Source: Roseinatronobacter alkalisoli
Lineage (GTDB): Bacteria > Pseudomonadota > Alphaproteobacteria > Rhodobacterales > Rhodobacteraceae
DNA: 64,000 nt
Direction: 5' to 3'
Assembly (NCBI RefSeq): GCF_028745735.1
Contig: NZ_JAQZSM010000003.1
Coordinates: 248,001 to 312,000 of the forward strand
Shown: one piece after another, positions 1-9,194 of the stretch
Layout: each line of letters begins with the position of its first letter
Numbering within the stretch: the stretch's first letter is position 1
Notes under the pieces: generated by a model
Seen by the model: the letters and a program-made list of their open reading frames with translations, nothing else
Databases searched by the model: none
What the model was told of the DNA's origin: nothing
Position numbers and translations under genes: made by a program

Positions 1-1193
<1,193 letters not shown>

Positions 1194-1910
1194 TCAGGCG
1201 GTCATGGCCTTGATGGGTGCAGGGTCCGACAGCGCCGCCGGATCGCGCAGCACATAGCCGCGCCCCCAGACGGTTTCGATATAATTTTCGCCATCGGTGG
1301 CTTCGACAAGTTTCTTGCGCAATTTGCAGATAAAGACGTCAATGATCTTCAGTTCAGGTTCATCCATGCCGCCATACAGATGATTGAGGAACATTTCCTT
1401 GGTCAGCGTAGTGCCCTTGCGCAAGCTGAGGAGTTCCAGCATCTGATATTCCTTGCCGGTCAGATGCACGACCTTTCCATCCACTTCGACGGTCTTGGCG
1501 TCCAGATTGACGGCCACCTTGCCGGTACGAATAACCGATTGCGCATGCCCCTGGCTGCGGCGGACAATAGCATGGATGCGCGCGACCAGTTCTTCGCGAT
1601 GGAAGGGTTTGGTCAGGTAATCATCTGCGCCGCCGCCGAAACCGCGCAGCTTGGTGTCGGTATCGGAATCACCTGTAAGGATCAGGATCGGCGTGTCCAC
1701 CCGCGACAGACGGATCTGACGCAGCACATCAAGACCACCAAGGTCGGGCAGGTTCAGGTCCAGCAAAATAAGGTCATAGTCATAAATCTTGCTAAGTTCG
1801 ATCGCCTCTTCGCCCATATCGGTACAATACACATTGAAATTGGAATGCGTGAGCATCAGTTCTATGCTTCTTGATGTGGTGGGGTCGTCTTCAACGAGCA
1901 AAACGCGCAT
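1194..1910 (-). CDS. ctrA: Cell-cycle response regulator CtrA
   Basis: OmpR-family DNA-binding response regulator (238 aa). The receiver domain starts [17 protein letters not shown] and has the phosphoacceptor Asp at residue 51 (LLDLNLPD). The C-terminal winged helix includes the characteristic [20 protein letters not shown] stretch. The ATG at 1910 is preferred over an upstream in-frame start (1940) because it is the canonical CtrA N-terminus and has GGAG just upstream. In Rhodobacterales CtrA controls motility, gene transfer agent and competence-like genes; here that is inference from orthology. A TTAA-N7-TTAC box lies about 46 bases upstream and suggests autoregulation. The upstream minus-strand neighbour encodes SciP, a known CtrA antagonist. 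Confidence 0.97.
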   Translation of the reverse strand: MRVLLVEDDPTTSRSIELMLTHSNFNVYCTDMGEEAIELSKIYDYDLILLDLNLPDLGGLDVLRQIRLSRVDTPILILTGDSDTDTKLRGFGGGADDYLTKPFHREELVARIHAIVRRSQGHAQSVIRTGKVAVNLDAKTVEVDGKVVHLTGKEYQMLELLSLRKGTTLTKEMFLNHLYGGMDEPELKIIDVFICKLRKKLVEATDGENYIETVWGRGYVLRDPAALSDPAPIKAMTA

Positions 1911-1955
1911 GAGGTTCTCCTTTATCGCCGCTTCCACCACATTTATCCAAATTCG

Positions 1956-1970
1956 TTAATTCTATGTTAC
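1956..1970. promoter_or_regulatory. Candidate CtrA binding site upstream of ctrA
   Basis: The sequence is TTAA, seven bases, then TTAC. This matches the CtrA consensus TTAA-N7-TTAA in 7 of 8 fixed positions. It sits between the sciP stop and the ctrA start, about 46 bases before the ctrA ATG, where an autoregulated promoter would be. Motif match only. Confidence 0.5.
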
Positions 1971-1996
1971 CGAACTGAAAAACGAACAACAACAAC

Positions 1997-2275
1997 CTAT
2001 GGTTGCCGATACTTTTGCAGGCTTGTGACTTTCAACGCCTCCACACCATAGGTGGAGACAGCATTTTCCCATAGCGCGAATTCTTCTTCGCTGAGGTCAT
2101 AGCGTTCCATCACGGTCTTGCGGTTCGTCAACCCGTGCAGCACTGCCAGAACGACAAGCGCCTTTCTGCTGGCAACCCAGCGCCGCGTATTTGCTGGGGG
2201 CAGGTCGGCCAATGTCAGTACCCGGCCGTCAGGTAATGTGACCGCGCGCGGCCCCTCGACCTTCTTGATATACAT
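1997..2275 (-). CDS. sciP: SciP-like CtrA inhibitor (DUF1153)
   Basis: 92-aa helix-turn-helix protein of the DUF1153 family, represented by Caulobacter SciP. SciP binds CtrA and blocks its transcriptional activation. The N-terminus MYIKKVEGPRAVTLPDGRVL and the helical YDLSEEEFALWENAVSTYG segment are typical. It begins at the ATG at 2275 and lies 86 bases upstream of ctrA on the same strand, so regulator and antagonist could be partly co-transcribed. Function is inferred from the family; nothing in the sequence shows whether the CtrA interaction is kept. Confidence 0.9.
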   Translation of the reverse strand: MYIKKVEGPRAVTLPDGRVLTLADLPPANTRRWVASRKALVVLAVLHGLTNRKTVMERYDLSEEEFALWENAVSTYGVEALKVTSLQKYRQP

Positions 2276-2415
2276 GTCTACCCCTTTTCGAAACTCCGGT
2301 CTGGCAGGGAGAATCGCGGGTCAGTATTAATTCCGGGTATATGAAATCGTCGTTTGCCCCTTGAGAATAGCTAACATTTTCTTATATTTTTCCGGCAATC
2401 TTCCGGAGTTCACCA

Positions 2416-3555
2416 ATGCCCTTTGACCCGCCCCTGAATTCGCTGGGCTTTTCCAAGCCACCCGCCCAAACGCGGGTGGTCGTGGCCATGTCCGGCGGGG
2501 TTGACAGTTCGGTGGTCGCCGCCGAGCTCGCCGCCGAAGGCTATGATGTGGTGGGCGTGACATTGCAGCTTTATGACCACGGCGCGGCACTGGCCAAAAA
2601 GGGGGCCTGCTGCGCGGGCCGCGATATTCATGATGCCCGCCGCGTGGCGGAAACAATGGGTTTTCCGCATTACGTGCTGGATTACGAATCCAGATTTCGC
2701 GATTCGGTGATTGATGAATTCGCAGATGCCTATCTGGCGGGCGCGACCCCGGTTCCATGCATCCGCTGCAATGAGCGGGTGAAGTTCCGCGACCTGCTGG
2801 AAACCGCCCGCGATCTGGGGGCCGATTGCATGGCAACCGGTCACTATATTCAGCGCCTCGCCGGTGAGTCCGGCGCGGAGTTACACCGCGCCGCAGACCC
2901 CGTGCGCGACCAGAGCTATTTTCTGTTTTCAACAACGCCTGAGCAGCTGGATTATCTGCGTTTTCCATTGGGGCATCTGCGTACCAAGGCCGAAACCCGC
3001 GCGCTGGCCGCCAGGCATGGCCTGCCCGTGGCTGACAAGCCCGACAGTCAGGATATCTGCTTCGTGCCCGATGGCAATTACGCCGCCGTCATCGAAAAGC
3101 TGCGCCCCGGCGCAGCAGACCCGGGCGAGATTTTGGACATGCAGGGCCAGGTTCTGGGCCAGCATGACGGCGTGATTCATTATACGATCGGTCAACGGCG
3201 GGGCCTTGGAATCGGCGGGCTGGCGGAACCGCTTTATGTGGTGAAACTGGACCCGGATGCCCGGCACGTGATTGTCGGCCCGAAAACCGCGCTGGCCACC
3301 CGCACTGTTCCGGTGCGCGAAATCAACTGGCTGGGGGATGCGCCGTTCACGTCACAGCCGGAATGGGAAATGTCGGTCAAGCTGCGCTCCACCCGCCCAC
3401 CTGCCCCGGCCATCATACGCCCCCTGTCCGAGACAGAGGCAGAAGTGGACCTGCTGACCCCGGAAGAAGGGGTCAGCCCCGGTCAGGCCTGTGTGTTCTA
3501 TGCCCCCGAAGGCAGCCGCGTGCTGGGCGGCGGCTGGATATGGAAAGGGCGCTGA
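2416..3555 (+). CDS. mnmA: tRNA-specific 2-thiouridylase MnmA
   Basis: Installs the 2-thio group on U34 of Lys, Glu and Gln tRNAs, taking sulfur from a persulfide relay. The 379-aa protein has the PP-loop SGGVDSS at residues 26-32. The paired catalytic cysteines are Cys115 ([10 protein letters not shown]) and Cys215 ([11 protein letters not shown]), and [12 protein letters not shown] lies toward the C-terminal beta barrel. The ATG at 2416 has GGAG eight bases upstream. Divergent from sciP and about 96 bases before pdxA. Confidence 0.97.
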   Translation: MPFDPPLNSLGFSKPPAQTRVVVAMSGGVDSSVVAAELAAEGYDVVGVTLQLYDHGAALAKKGACCAGRDIHDARRVAETMGFPHYVLDYESRFRDSVIDEFADAYLAGATPVPCIRCNERVKFRDLLETARDLGADCMATGHYIQRLAGESGAELHRAADPVRDQSYFLFSTTPEQLDYLRFPLGHLRTKAETRALAARHGLPVADKPDSQDICFVPDGNYAAVIEKLRPGAADPGEILDMQGQVLGQHDGVIHYTIGQRRGLGIGGLAEPLYVVKLDPDARHVIVGPKTALATRTVPVREINWLGDAPFTSQPEWEMSVKLRSTRPPAPAIIRPLSETEAEVDLLTPEEGVSPGQACVFYAPEGSRVLGGGWIWKGR

Positions 3556-3575
3556 ACGGCGCGTGAATGCGTGGC

Positions 3576-3631
3576 GGGCCGCCTTGGCCTTGCGGCCCAC
3601 TCCCCCCTTGGCATATTGGGGGAAAGACACG
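3576..3631 (+). other. Hairpin followed by a CCCCC...ATATTGGGGG motif between mnmA and pdxA
   Basis: GGGCCGC at 3576-3582 pairs perfectly with GCGGCCC at 3592-3598. A C-rich stretch, ATATTGGGGG and a purine-rich segment follow. There is no T-run, so it is not a good intrinsic terminator. The arrangement resembles the stretch after mmsA (10704-10780), suggesting a recurrent intergenic element. Confidence 0.35.
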
Positions 3632-3651
3632 GACAAAGGACGGGCGCGCGC

Positions 3652-4617
3652 ATGGAACTGGCACCATTGGTCATGAGTTGTGGCGACCCTTCGGGGATTG
3701 GTCCTGAAATTGCGCTGAAGGCGTGGCAGGCACTGGGCGGGGAATGCCCGTTTGTCTGGCTGGGCGATCCCCGGCATTTACCCGCAGGCACGGAATTCAC
3801 GCTGGTTGAAACCCCTGCTGCCGCGTCGGGGACGGATTTTGCCGTCATGGATATCGCTTTCGCGGCCCCCGCGCGGCCCGGTCAGCCGGACCCCGCCAAC
3901 GGTGCGGGCGTGATTGCGGCCATCCGGCAAGGCGTGGCCCTGGTGCAGGGGGGCACGGCCTCTGGCCTTGTGACCTGCCCGATCAACAAGGCCGCGCTGA
4001 AAACCGGTGCCGGGTTTGCCTTTCCGGGGCATACCGAATTTCTGGCCCATCTGGCGGGCGGCGCGGATGTGGTGATGATGCTGGCCTGCGACGCGCTGCG
4101 TGTGGTTCCTGTCACGATCCATATTCCGCTGTCGGATGTTCCGGCCAGCCTGACACAAGACCTGCTGGAGCGCAGCCTGCGCATAACCCATGCAGCATTG
4201 CAGCGGGATTTCGGGCTGGTCACCCCGCGTCTGGCCGTTGCCGGGCTGAATCCCCATGCAGGCGAAAACGGCGTGATGGGACAGGAAGAAATAACCGTCA
4301 TTTCCCCCGTTCTGGACCGTCTGCGCGCGGAAGGCATGGTGATTTCCGGCCCCCTGTCTGCTGATACCATGTTTCATGCCGGTGCCCGCGCGCGCTATGA
4401 CGCAGCGATCGCGATGTATCATGATCAGGCGCTGATCCCCATCAAGACAATCGATTTCGCAGGCGGCGTGAATGTGACGCTGGGCCTGCCCTTTATCCGG
4501 ACATCGCCCGACCATGGCACCGCCTATGATATCACGGGTCAGAACAAGGCCGACCCGACATCGCTGATCGCGGCCTTGCGCATGGCGCGCACCATGGCAG
4601 AAAGGCGCGCCGCATGA
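3652..4617 (+). CDS. pdxA: 4-hydroxythreonine-4-phosphate dehydrogenase PdxA
   Basis: Oxidises 4-phosphohydroxy-L-threonine in the DXP-dependent pyridoxal phosphate pathway. The 321-aa product starts [19 protein letters not shown], the usual PdxA N-terminus. It has the metal-binding histidine segments [11 protein letters not shown] and [12 protein letters not shown] and the C-terminal [12 protein letters not shown] block. An in-frame ATG at 3571 would add 27 unrelated residues; the start at 3652 has AAGGA upstream and is preferred. Its stop overlaps the rsmA start (ATGA), indicating translational coupling. Confidence 0.96.
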   Translation: MELAPLVMSCGDPSGIGPEIALKAWQALGGECPFVWLGDPRHLPAGTEFTLVETPAAASGTDFAVMDIAFAAPARPGQPDPANGAGVIAAIRQGVALVQGGTASGLVTCPINKAALKTGAGFAFPGHTEFLAHLAGGADVVMMLACDALRVVPVTIHIPLSDVPASLTQDLLERSLRITHAALQRDFGLVTPRLAVAGLNPHAGENGVMGQEEITVISPVLDRLRAEGMVISGPLSADTMFHAGARARYDAAIAMYHDQALIPIKTIDFAGGVNVTLGLPFIRTSPDHGTAYDITGQNKADPTSLIAALRMARTMAERRAA

Positions 4618-5462
4618 TCGACGCCCTGCCCCCCCTGCGCGACGTGATCCGCACCCATGATCTGCGCGCCAAGAAAAGTTTCGGCCAGAATTTCCTGCTG
4701 GACCTGAACCTGACTGCGCGGATTGCGCGCGCAGCGGGCGATTTGCAGGGCTCTGATATTCTGGAGGTTGGCCCCGGCCCCGGCGGGCTGACACGCGGAT
4801 TGCTGGCCGAAGGGGCGCGCAAGGTTCTGGCCATCGAAAAGGACCATCGCTGCATGGCCGCGCTGGCGGAAATCGCCGACGCCTATCCCGGCAGGTTGCA
4901 GCTTATAGAAGGGGACGCGCTGGACGTGGACCCGCTGGCCCATCTGACGCCCCCTGTCAAAGTGGTTGCCAACCTGCCCTATAATGTCGGCACCGAACTT
5001 CTGATCCGCTGGATGACACCCGCGCAATGGCCCCCTTTCTGGGACAGTCTGACGCTGATGTTCCAGCGCGAAGTGGCTGAACGCATTGTGGCCCGCCCCG
5101 GTTCCAAAGCCTATGGCCGTCTGGCGCTGATGGTGCAATGGCGCGCAGATGCGCGGGTGGTGCTGCACCTGCCACCCGAAGCGTTTACCCCGCCGCCGAA
5201 GGTCAGTTCAGCGGTGGTACATATCACGCGCCTGACGGAGCCACGGTTTCCCGCCGATGCACGGGTTCTGGAACGCGTGGTGGCCGCGGCATTCAACCAA
5301 CGGCGCAAAATGCTGCGCGCGGCGTTGCGCGGCCTGCACCCAAGGATCGAGGAATTGCTGGAACAGGCGGGCATTGCCCCCACCGCACGCGCCGAAGAAA
5401 TCAGCCTGGAAAGATTTTGCGCCCTTGCCCGTGCGCTGGCAGCGGAAGTCCAAACCCGCTGA
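4614..5462 (+). CDS. rsmA: 16S rRNA (adenine1518/1519-N6)-dimethyltransferase RsmA (KsgA)
   Basis: Dimethylates two adjacent adenosines near the 3' end of 16S rRNA, a late small-subunit maturation step. The 282-aa protein shows [11 protein letters not shown] near the N-terminus, the SAM-binding motif [10 protein letters not shown], and the catalytic NLPYNVGT motif. The C-terminal helical domain contains [15 protein letters not shown]. Its start overlaps the pdxA stop by four bases; the pdxA-rsmA pair is a common bacterial order. Confidence 0.97.
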   Translation: MIDALPPLRDVIRTHDLRAKKSFGQNFLLDLNLTARIARAAGDLQGSDILEVGPGPGGLTRGLLAEGARKVLAIEKDHRCMAALAEIADAYPGRLQLIEGDALDVDPLAHLTPPVKVVANLPYNVGTELLIRWMTPAQWPPFWDSLTLMFQREVAERIVARPGSKAYGRLALMVQWRADARVVLHLPPEAFTPPPKVSSAVVHITRLTEPRFPADARVLERVVAAAFNQRRKMLRAALRGLHPRIEELLEQAGIAPTARAEEISLERFCALARALAAEVQTR

Positions 5463-5640
5463 CGCATTTCGGCTTTCACCAGATACATACCCGGCCCTGC
5501 GAACGTAGCTCCTACACCGTTCCGGGGTGAATGCCGCAGATTTCGCCGGGCGCTTCGATCTGATCGATGAAGTTTCATGTACCGATCCGTCGCAGGCTGG
5601 CCTTCAACTTTGAGAACACCTGCCCGGTCGGACCGAGAGC
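5461..5640 (-). pseudogene. Remnant of an IS630-family transposase C-terminus
   Basis: On the minus strand, in two different frames, I can read VFSKLKASLRRIGT (about 5578-5620) and FTPERCRSYVRRAGYVSGES (about 5470-5533). These resemble the C-terminal IS630/Tc1-type blocks: a ...IEQVFSKLKALLR-like segment, then TPEECRNYFAHAGY-like. Stops and a frame change separate them and the DDE region is not recognisable, so this is a decayed fragment. It lies between rsmA and tRNA-Ser. I cannot define the element's ends or inverted repeats. Confidence 0.5.
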
Positions 5641-5916
5641 AGGCCCTTCACATCCACCAGAACCCCTGCCAGACGCTCGGAATCTGTTCGCAGGAACAAG
5701 GTCTTGCCGTGCTCACCCTCAGCGCGCTCAACCTACCCGGACTGTCATAGCCCCGATGACATAGCCGAAATCGGGTATATACGTTCAGATGATGCAGGCA
5801 GGCGCGCAACGCTTCGTGCGCGTGACGGCTTGTAGTTTTAATTTCGTCCTGAACTCGACCGCTTATCACGGGGCGGCCAGTGCTCAGCCCCGCCCGCATA
5901 ACTCTCGAAAGCAACG
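5641..5916. other. Intergenic region without recognisable genes
   Basis: Between the transposase remnant and the tRNA-Ser terminator the open frames are short, overlapping and unlike known proteins. It may be further decayed mobile-element sequence, but I cannot show this. Confidence 0.4.
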
Positions 5917-5938
5917 GAAAATCCGGCCGCAGCCGGAT
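5917..5938 (-). terminator. Intrinsic terminator of tRNA-Ser
   Basis: ATCCGGC (5921-5927) and GCCGGAT (5932-5938) form a perfect 7-bp stem with a CGCA loop. Read on the minus strand it is followed by TTTTCCGTTG. It lies 27 bases beyond the tRNA 3' end. Confidence 0.65.
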
Positions 5939-5964
5939 CAAGAGAACGCTTTCGCGAGGGAAAG

Positions 5965-6054
5965 TGGCGGAGACGATGGGATTCGAACCCACGAGACCCT
6001 TCCGGGCCTACTCCCTTAGCAGGGGAGCGCCTTCGACCACTCGGCCACGTCTCC
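5965..6054 (-). tRNA. tRNA-Ser (anticodon GCT)
   Basis: 90 bases with encoded CCA. The acceptor arms GGAGACG and CGTCTCC pair, and the anticodon stem-loop CTCCC-CTGCTAA-GGGAG gives anticodon GCT (reads AGC/AGU). A long variable arm, typical of class II serine tRNAs, precedes the T arm GGGTTCGAATCCC. Confidence 0.95.
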
Positions 6055-6343
6055 GCTGATCCGTCTAATGATCTGCGGGATGGGCTGCAAGGGGAAAGTG
6101 CCGGAAAAACACAAGAGTTTGCCAGTGCGCGGGAAAGTGGTCCTGCATCCGGGGTTGGCCCCACTATGCGGCGAGTCTGTTCACGCCGTATCTGTGGCCT
6201 GCAAGGTCCGGGCAAGGCGTGATTTCCGCAGCATTGGTCGCACCCGTCAGGCGACAGGACCAGACCGGCGGCGGGCCGGGACATGCCCGCTGATTGGCCT
6301 GCGACGTTTCTGGCCGGTCATCCCCGCCCTCCGCGCTGCGCGT
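6055..6343. other. Intergenic region between tRNA-Ser and the Slam-like gene
   Basis: Should contain the tRNA-Ser promoter and the 3' end of the Slam-like gene. I see no recognisable gene, repeat or strong terminator. Confidence 0.4.
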
Positions 6344-7651
6344 TCAGAAATTCCGCGTGGCCCCGATGGAGGCGCGGATATTGCTGAAGGACCGCGACGG
6401 GATATTGCTGTCCTGACGCTCCACCCCCAGATGCAGCACCGGCGCGAAACCCTGCATCGTCAGTTCGCGGTGCATCAGCGATGCGGTCAGGCTGACATTC
6501 GTATCCCTCGCGGGGGCGAATTGCGGCAAAAGCGGATTTGATGCGGCATATTGCGTCTGTGATGCAGCGGCGCTCAGCCCTGTGGTCATGCCGCCTGCAT
6601 GCGCATATTGCCCACCGAAACTGACACCAATGTCGCTGCGCGTGTTGAAATCCGCGCGCGCGTTGTGTTTGGCCAGCGACACACCACCATCCAGCCGGAT
6701 CTGGGGTGTCAGAATATGCATGGCCTTGACCGACAGCGCCGTGCGCCAGCCATCCATCGCCTTGTTCGCAACGCCCGGATAGCGCAGCCTGTCGGCATTT
6801 GCCCTGACACTCAGATGTGTGCGTGGCCCGAAACGGCGCTGGAAACTGGCATATACGCCCAGCCCTTCCATCAACCGGCCACCATCCCCGAAGGCGGCTT
6901 GCAGGGTGACGCCCGCGCCGATCTGCTGTCCATGATCGCCCAATGTCAGCAGGCCGAATTCATTGCGCAACCGCCAGGAATTCAGGCGACTGTCCTCAAA
7001 AACCTGCCCATTGGCCATGACATGCACGCGCCCGCGCAGATCATGCCCCAGACGTGGCAGCCATGTTCCGCCAAGGCCCAGATCCATGCCAACCCCGCGC
7101 CGCGCCTGCGCCAGCGGCAAGGGGATGGCCCCGCCGACCATGACATGGCTTTCACCGGACGCGCGCGTGGGGTTGGTCTGGGGCACAATGGCGAAACTGG
7201 CATGACCCTGCCATGTCCTGCGCCGGTCCATCGCGGTCAGATATTCCTGCACCGCCGAAATTTCGCCCAGCGATAATTGCCCCGACAGCGCATTTTCGAA
7301 ATGAAACCGCGCGCGCGCGTCCTGTTCAGTCAGATATAATGCGCGCGCCAGTTCCAGCCGGAATCGCGGCACCTGCGGGGCCAGTGTCACTGTCCGTTCC
7401 AGATGCGGCAAGGCCGCACGCGGGGCGTTTTCACGCATGTGCGACAGGCCGATGATCCAGGCCTGCTCGACGCTATCTTCCGGGGTTTGGGGAATGGCCG
7501 TTTCAGCGACAGCGCGCGCGGCGGGAAAATCTTCGGCAAGCATAAAGCGCCCTGCCTGTTCCAGCGCGCCATTGCGTGGTTCCGCCTGCAGGGCACCACC
7601 TGCAAAGCATATAACGACCACAAGCGCCAACGCCTTGCATGCCCATGTCAT
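6344..7651 (-). CDS. Slam-like outer-membrane protein (TPR + DUF560 beta barrel)
   Basis: 435-aa protein with a signal peptide (MTWACKALALVVVICFAGGALQA). A tetratricopeptide region follows at about residues 25-150 (HLERTVTLAPQVPRFRLELARALY). From about residue 160 to the end, alternating short amphipathic stretches fit a beta barrel ending IGATRNF, a terminal Phe as in outer-membrane proteins. This TPR-plus-barrel plan matches DUF560 / surface lipoprotein assembly modulators (Slam), which help move lipoproteins to the outer leaflet. No client gene is adjacent; a TbpB-like lipoprotein lies about 22 kb away at 29861-30706. Family assignment is fairly firm; substrate is inference. Confidence 0.8.
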   Translation of the reverse strand: MTWACKALALVVVICFAGGALQAEPRNGALEQAGRFMLAEDFPAARAVAETAIPQTPEDSVEQAWIIGLSHMRENAPRAALPHLERTVTLAPQVPRFRLELARALYLTEQDARARFHFENALSGQLSLGEISAVQEYLTAMDRRRTWQGHASFAIVPQTNPTRASGESHVMVGGAIPLPLAQARRGVGMDLGLGGTWLPRLGHDLRGRVHVMANGQVFEDSRLNSWRLRNEFGLLTLGDHGQQIGAGVTLQAAFGDGGRLMEGLGVYASFQRRFGPRTHLSVRANADRLRYPGVANKAMDGWRTALSVKAMHILTPQIRLDGGVSLAKHNARADFNTRSDIGVSFGGQYAHAGGMTTGLSAAASQTQYAASNPLLPQFAPARDTNVSLTASLMHRELTMQGFAPVLHLGVERQDSNIPSRSFSNIRASIGATRNF

Positions 7652-7822
7652 CCTGCTGCCCGATCCTGCAACGGCATTTTCGCCGCATTTTTTTCATTGC
7701 CCTGAATCTTAAGGTATTTTCCGTCCAAGTCAACTGTGCCGCAGAATTGCGGGCTGCGCTTAACTGTTCATCAGGGAATTGGCCGCATAATCGGTAATGC
7801 CCTATTCCCGACAGGTCCGCCC

Positions 7823-8149
7823 ATGCGCTACCGCCCCCCAAGACAACATCAGACCGCAGCGGTCGGAATAATCCGCAATGGCATGCGGTTTCAGTCGCAT
7901 CTGGTCGATCTGTCCGAAAGGGGGATGAAACTGAAGTCCAGCCTGGATGCCCGCCCCGGCGAAGTGCTGCAACTGCACGCGAAAGGGGCAGTCATTCAGG
8001 CCGAAGTGCGCTGGGTCAGGGACAACCATATCGGGTTGCAATTCGCCAAGGGTGGATCGGCCACAGACAGATCGCGCTTCCTGTTGCGCCTGATGCCGGA
8101 AAAGAACCAGCGCGCGGGGGCACGGGTTCATGGCTTCACCGAATTGTAG
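7823..8149 (+). CDS. Small PilZ-domain protein
   Basis: About 108 aa from the ATG at 7823; an in-frame start at 7736 would add an unlikely N-terminus. It has the compact PilZ pattern: basic N-terminus (MRYRPPRQHQ), the DLSERG motif matching (D/N)xSxxG, and a strand-rich C-terminal half ending RWVRDNHIGLQF. PilZ domains bind cyclic di-GMP, but the N-terminal RxxxR is not perfectly spaced here, so binding is uncertain. Convergent with the LysR gene. Confidence 0.75.
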   Translation: MRYRPPRQHQTAAVGIIRNGMRFQSHLVDLSERGMKLKSSLDARPGEVLQLHAKGAVIQAEVRWVRDNHIGLQFAKGGSATDRSRFLLRLMPEKNQRAGARVHGFTEL

Positions 8150-8164
8150 CGGTCAGGTGCGCGG

Positions 8165-9076
8165 CTATGGGTTTTCCGCGTTCTCCACCTGTGCTTGCAG
8201 CCGCACCACTTCCTGTCGCAACCCGCGCACCAGCGCTTCGGAAAAGCGGTTCAGCCGCGCCACACGCCGGTCATCCAGATGCCGGATCAGGAAGAAACTG
8301 CGCGTCAGGCTGAACACATCAGGCAGAACCCGCTGGATATCGGCACCGGCGGGAATGGCAAAATCATGCACCACCGCAACCCCCGCCCCGCTGCGCACCC
8401 AATTGAACTGCACCGCAACCGAATTCGACGACAGCGCCACCTGTTCCAGCCCCAGTTGCGCCAGATAATCCAGTTCGCGGTCAAAAATCATGTCGGGAAT
8501 ATAGCCGATCACCCGATGCGCGCGCAGATCCTGCAGGTCACGGATCGGGGGATGGGCTGCCAGATACCGGCGCGACGCGGCCAGATGCAGGTGGTAATCG
8601 GTGATCTTCTGCACTGATAACCGCCCCGCTTCGGGGGCGGATACACCAATGGCCATATCCGCTTCGCGCCGCGAGAGGTTGAACACGCGCGGCAGCGCGA
8701 TGATCTGCACCTCCAGCGCGGGGTTTTCCGCGCAGATTGCGGCCACCACCTGCGGCAACAGGTAATTCGCGCAGCCATCGGGGGCGCCAATCCGGATCTG
8801 GCCCGACAGGCCGGTTCCGCCTGTGGCCTGCGCCGCATCGCTGGCGGCAATCAGGGCGGTTTCGGCCTCTATCGCGTGGGGCAGCAGGCGCGCGCCGTCA
8901 TCTGTCAGCGCATATCCCTGATGGGAACGTGTGAACAACCGCCGCCCCAGCCCGTCTTCCAGCCGGGTGATGCGTCGGCCCACAGTCGCAGGGTCCAGCC
9001 GCAACGCCTGCCCTGCCCGCCCCAGGCTTTCGCCCCGCGCAAGCGCCAGAAAAACGCGCATGTCATCCCAATCCAT
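8165..9076 (-). CDS. LysR-family transcriptional regulator (putative valine-catabolism regulator)
   Basis: About 303 aa. The N-terminal winged helix contains WDDMRVFLALARGESLGRAG and the recognition-helix region LDPATVGRRITRLEDGLG. The C-terminal part is a periplasmic-binding-protein-like effector domain. The start could be 9076 or the adjacent ATG at 9079; an upstream start at 9121 is less likely. It is transcribed divergently from mmsA, and the shared promoter region holds a TTGCA-AAAA-TGCAA palindrome. Regulation of the valine operon is therefore likely, but inferred from position. Confidence 0.85.
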   Translation of the reverse strand: MDWDDMRVFLALARGESLGRAGQALRLDPATVGRRITRLEDGLGRRLFTRSHQGYALTDDGARLLPHAIEAETALIAASDAAQATGGTGLSGQIRIGAPDGCANYLLPQVVAAICAENPALEVQIIALPRVFNLSRREADMAIGVSAPEAGRLSVQKITDYHLHLAASRRYLAAHPPIRDLQDLRAHRVIGYIPDMIFDRELDYLAQLGLEQVALSSNSVAVQFNWVRSGAGVAVVHDFAIPAGADIQRVLPDVFSLTRSFFLIRHLDDRRVARLNRFSEALVRGLRQEVVRLQAQVENAENP

Positions 9077-9101
9077 CATGCGGGCATGCAAATGCCAACC
9101 A

Positions 9102-9115
9102 TTGCAAAAATGCAA
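9102..9115. promoter_or_regulatory. Palindromic candidate LysR operator in the LysR/mmsA intergenic region
   Basis: TTGCA-AAAA-TGCAA is a perfect palindrome with five-base arms. The half-site with flank, AAAATGCAAGA, recurs at 9149-9159, 42 bases downstream (about four helical turns). Both copies lie between the divergent starts, as expected for a LysR regulator. Confidence 0.45.
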
Positions 9116-9194
9116 GATCATTTTGGATTATTCCCTGTTCCCTGCGCGAAAATGCAAGACTATGCTGCGTCCAGACATATGACAGGAGGATCGC

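Noticed and set aside
3571-3651. Extended pdxA start at 3571
   Set aside because: The 27 extra residues are not PdxA-like and overlap a GC hairpin; the start at 3652 fits the family and has AAGGA upstream.
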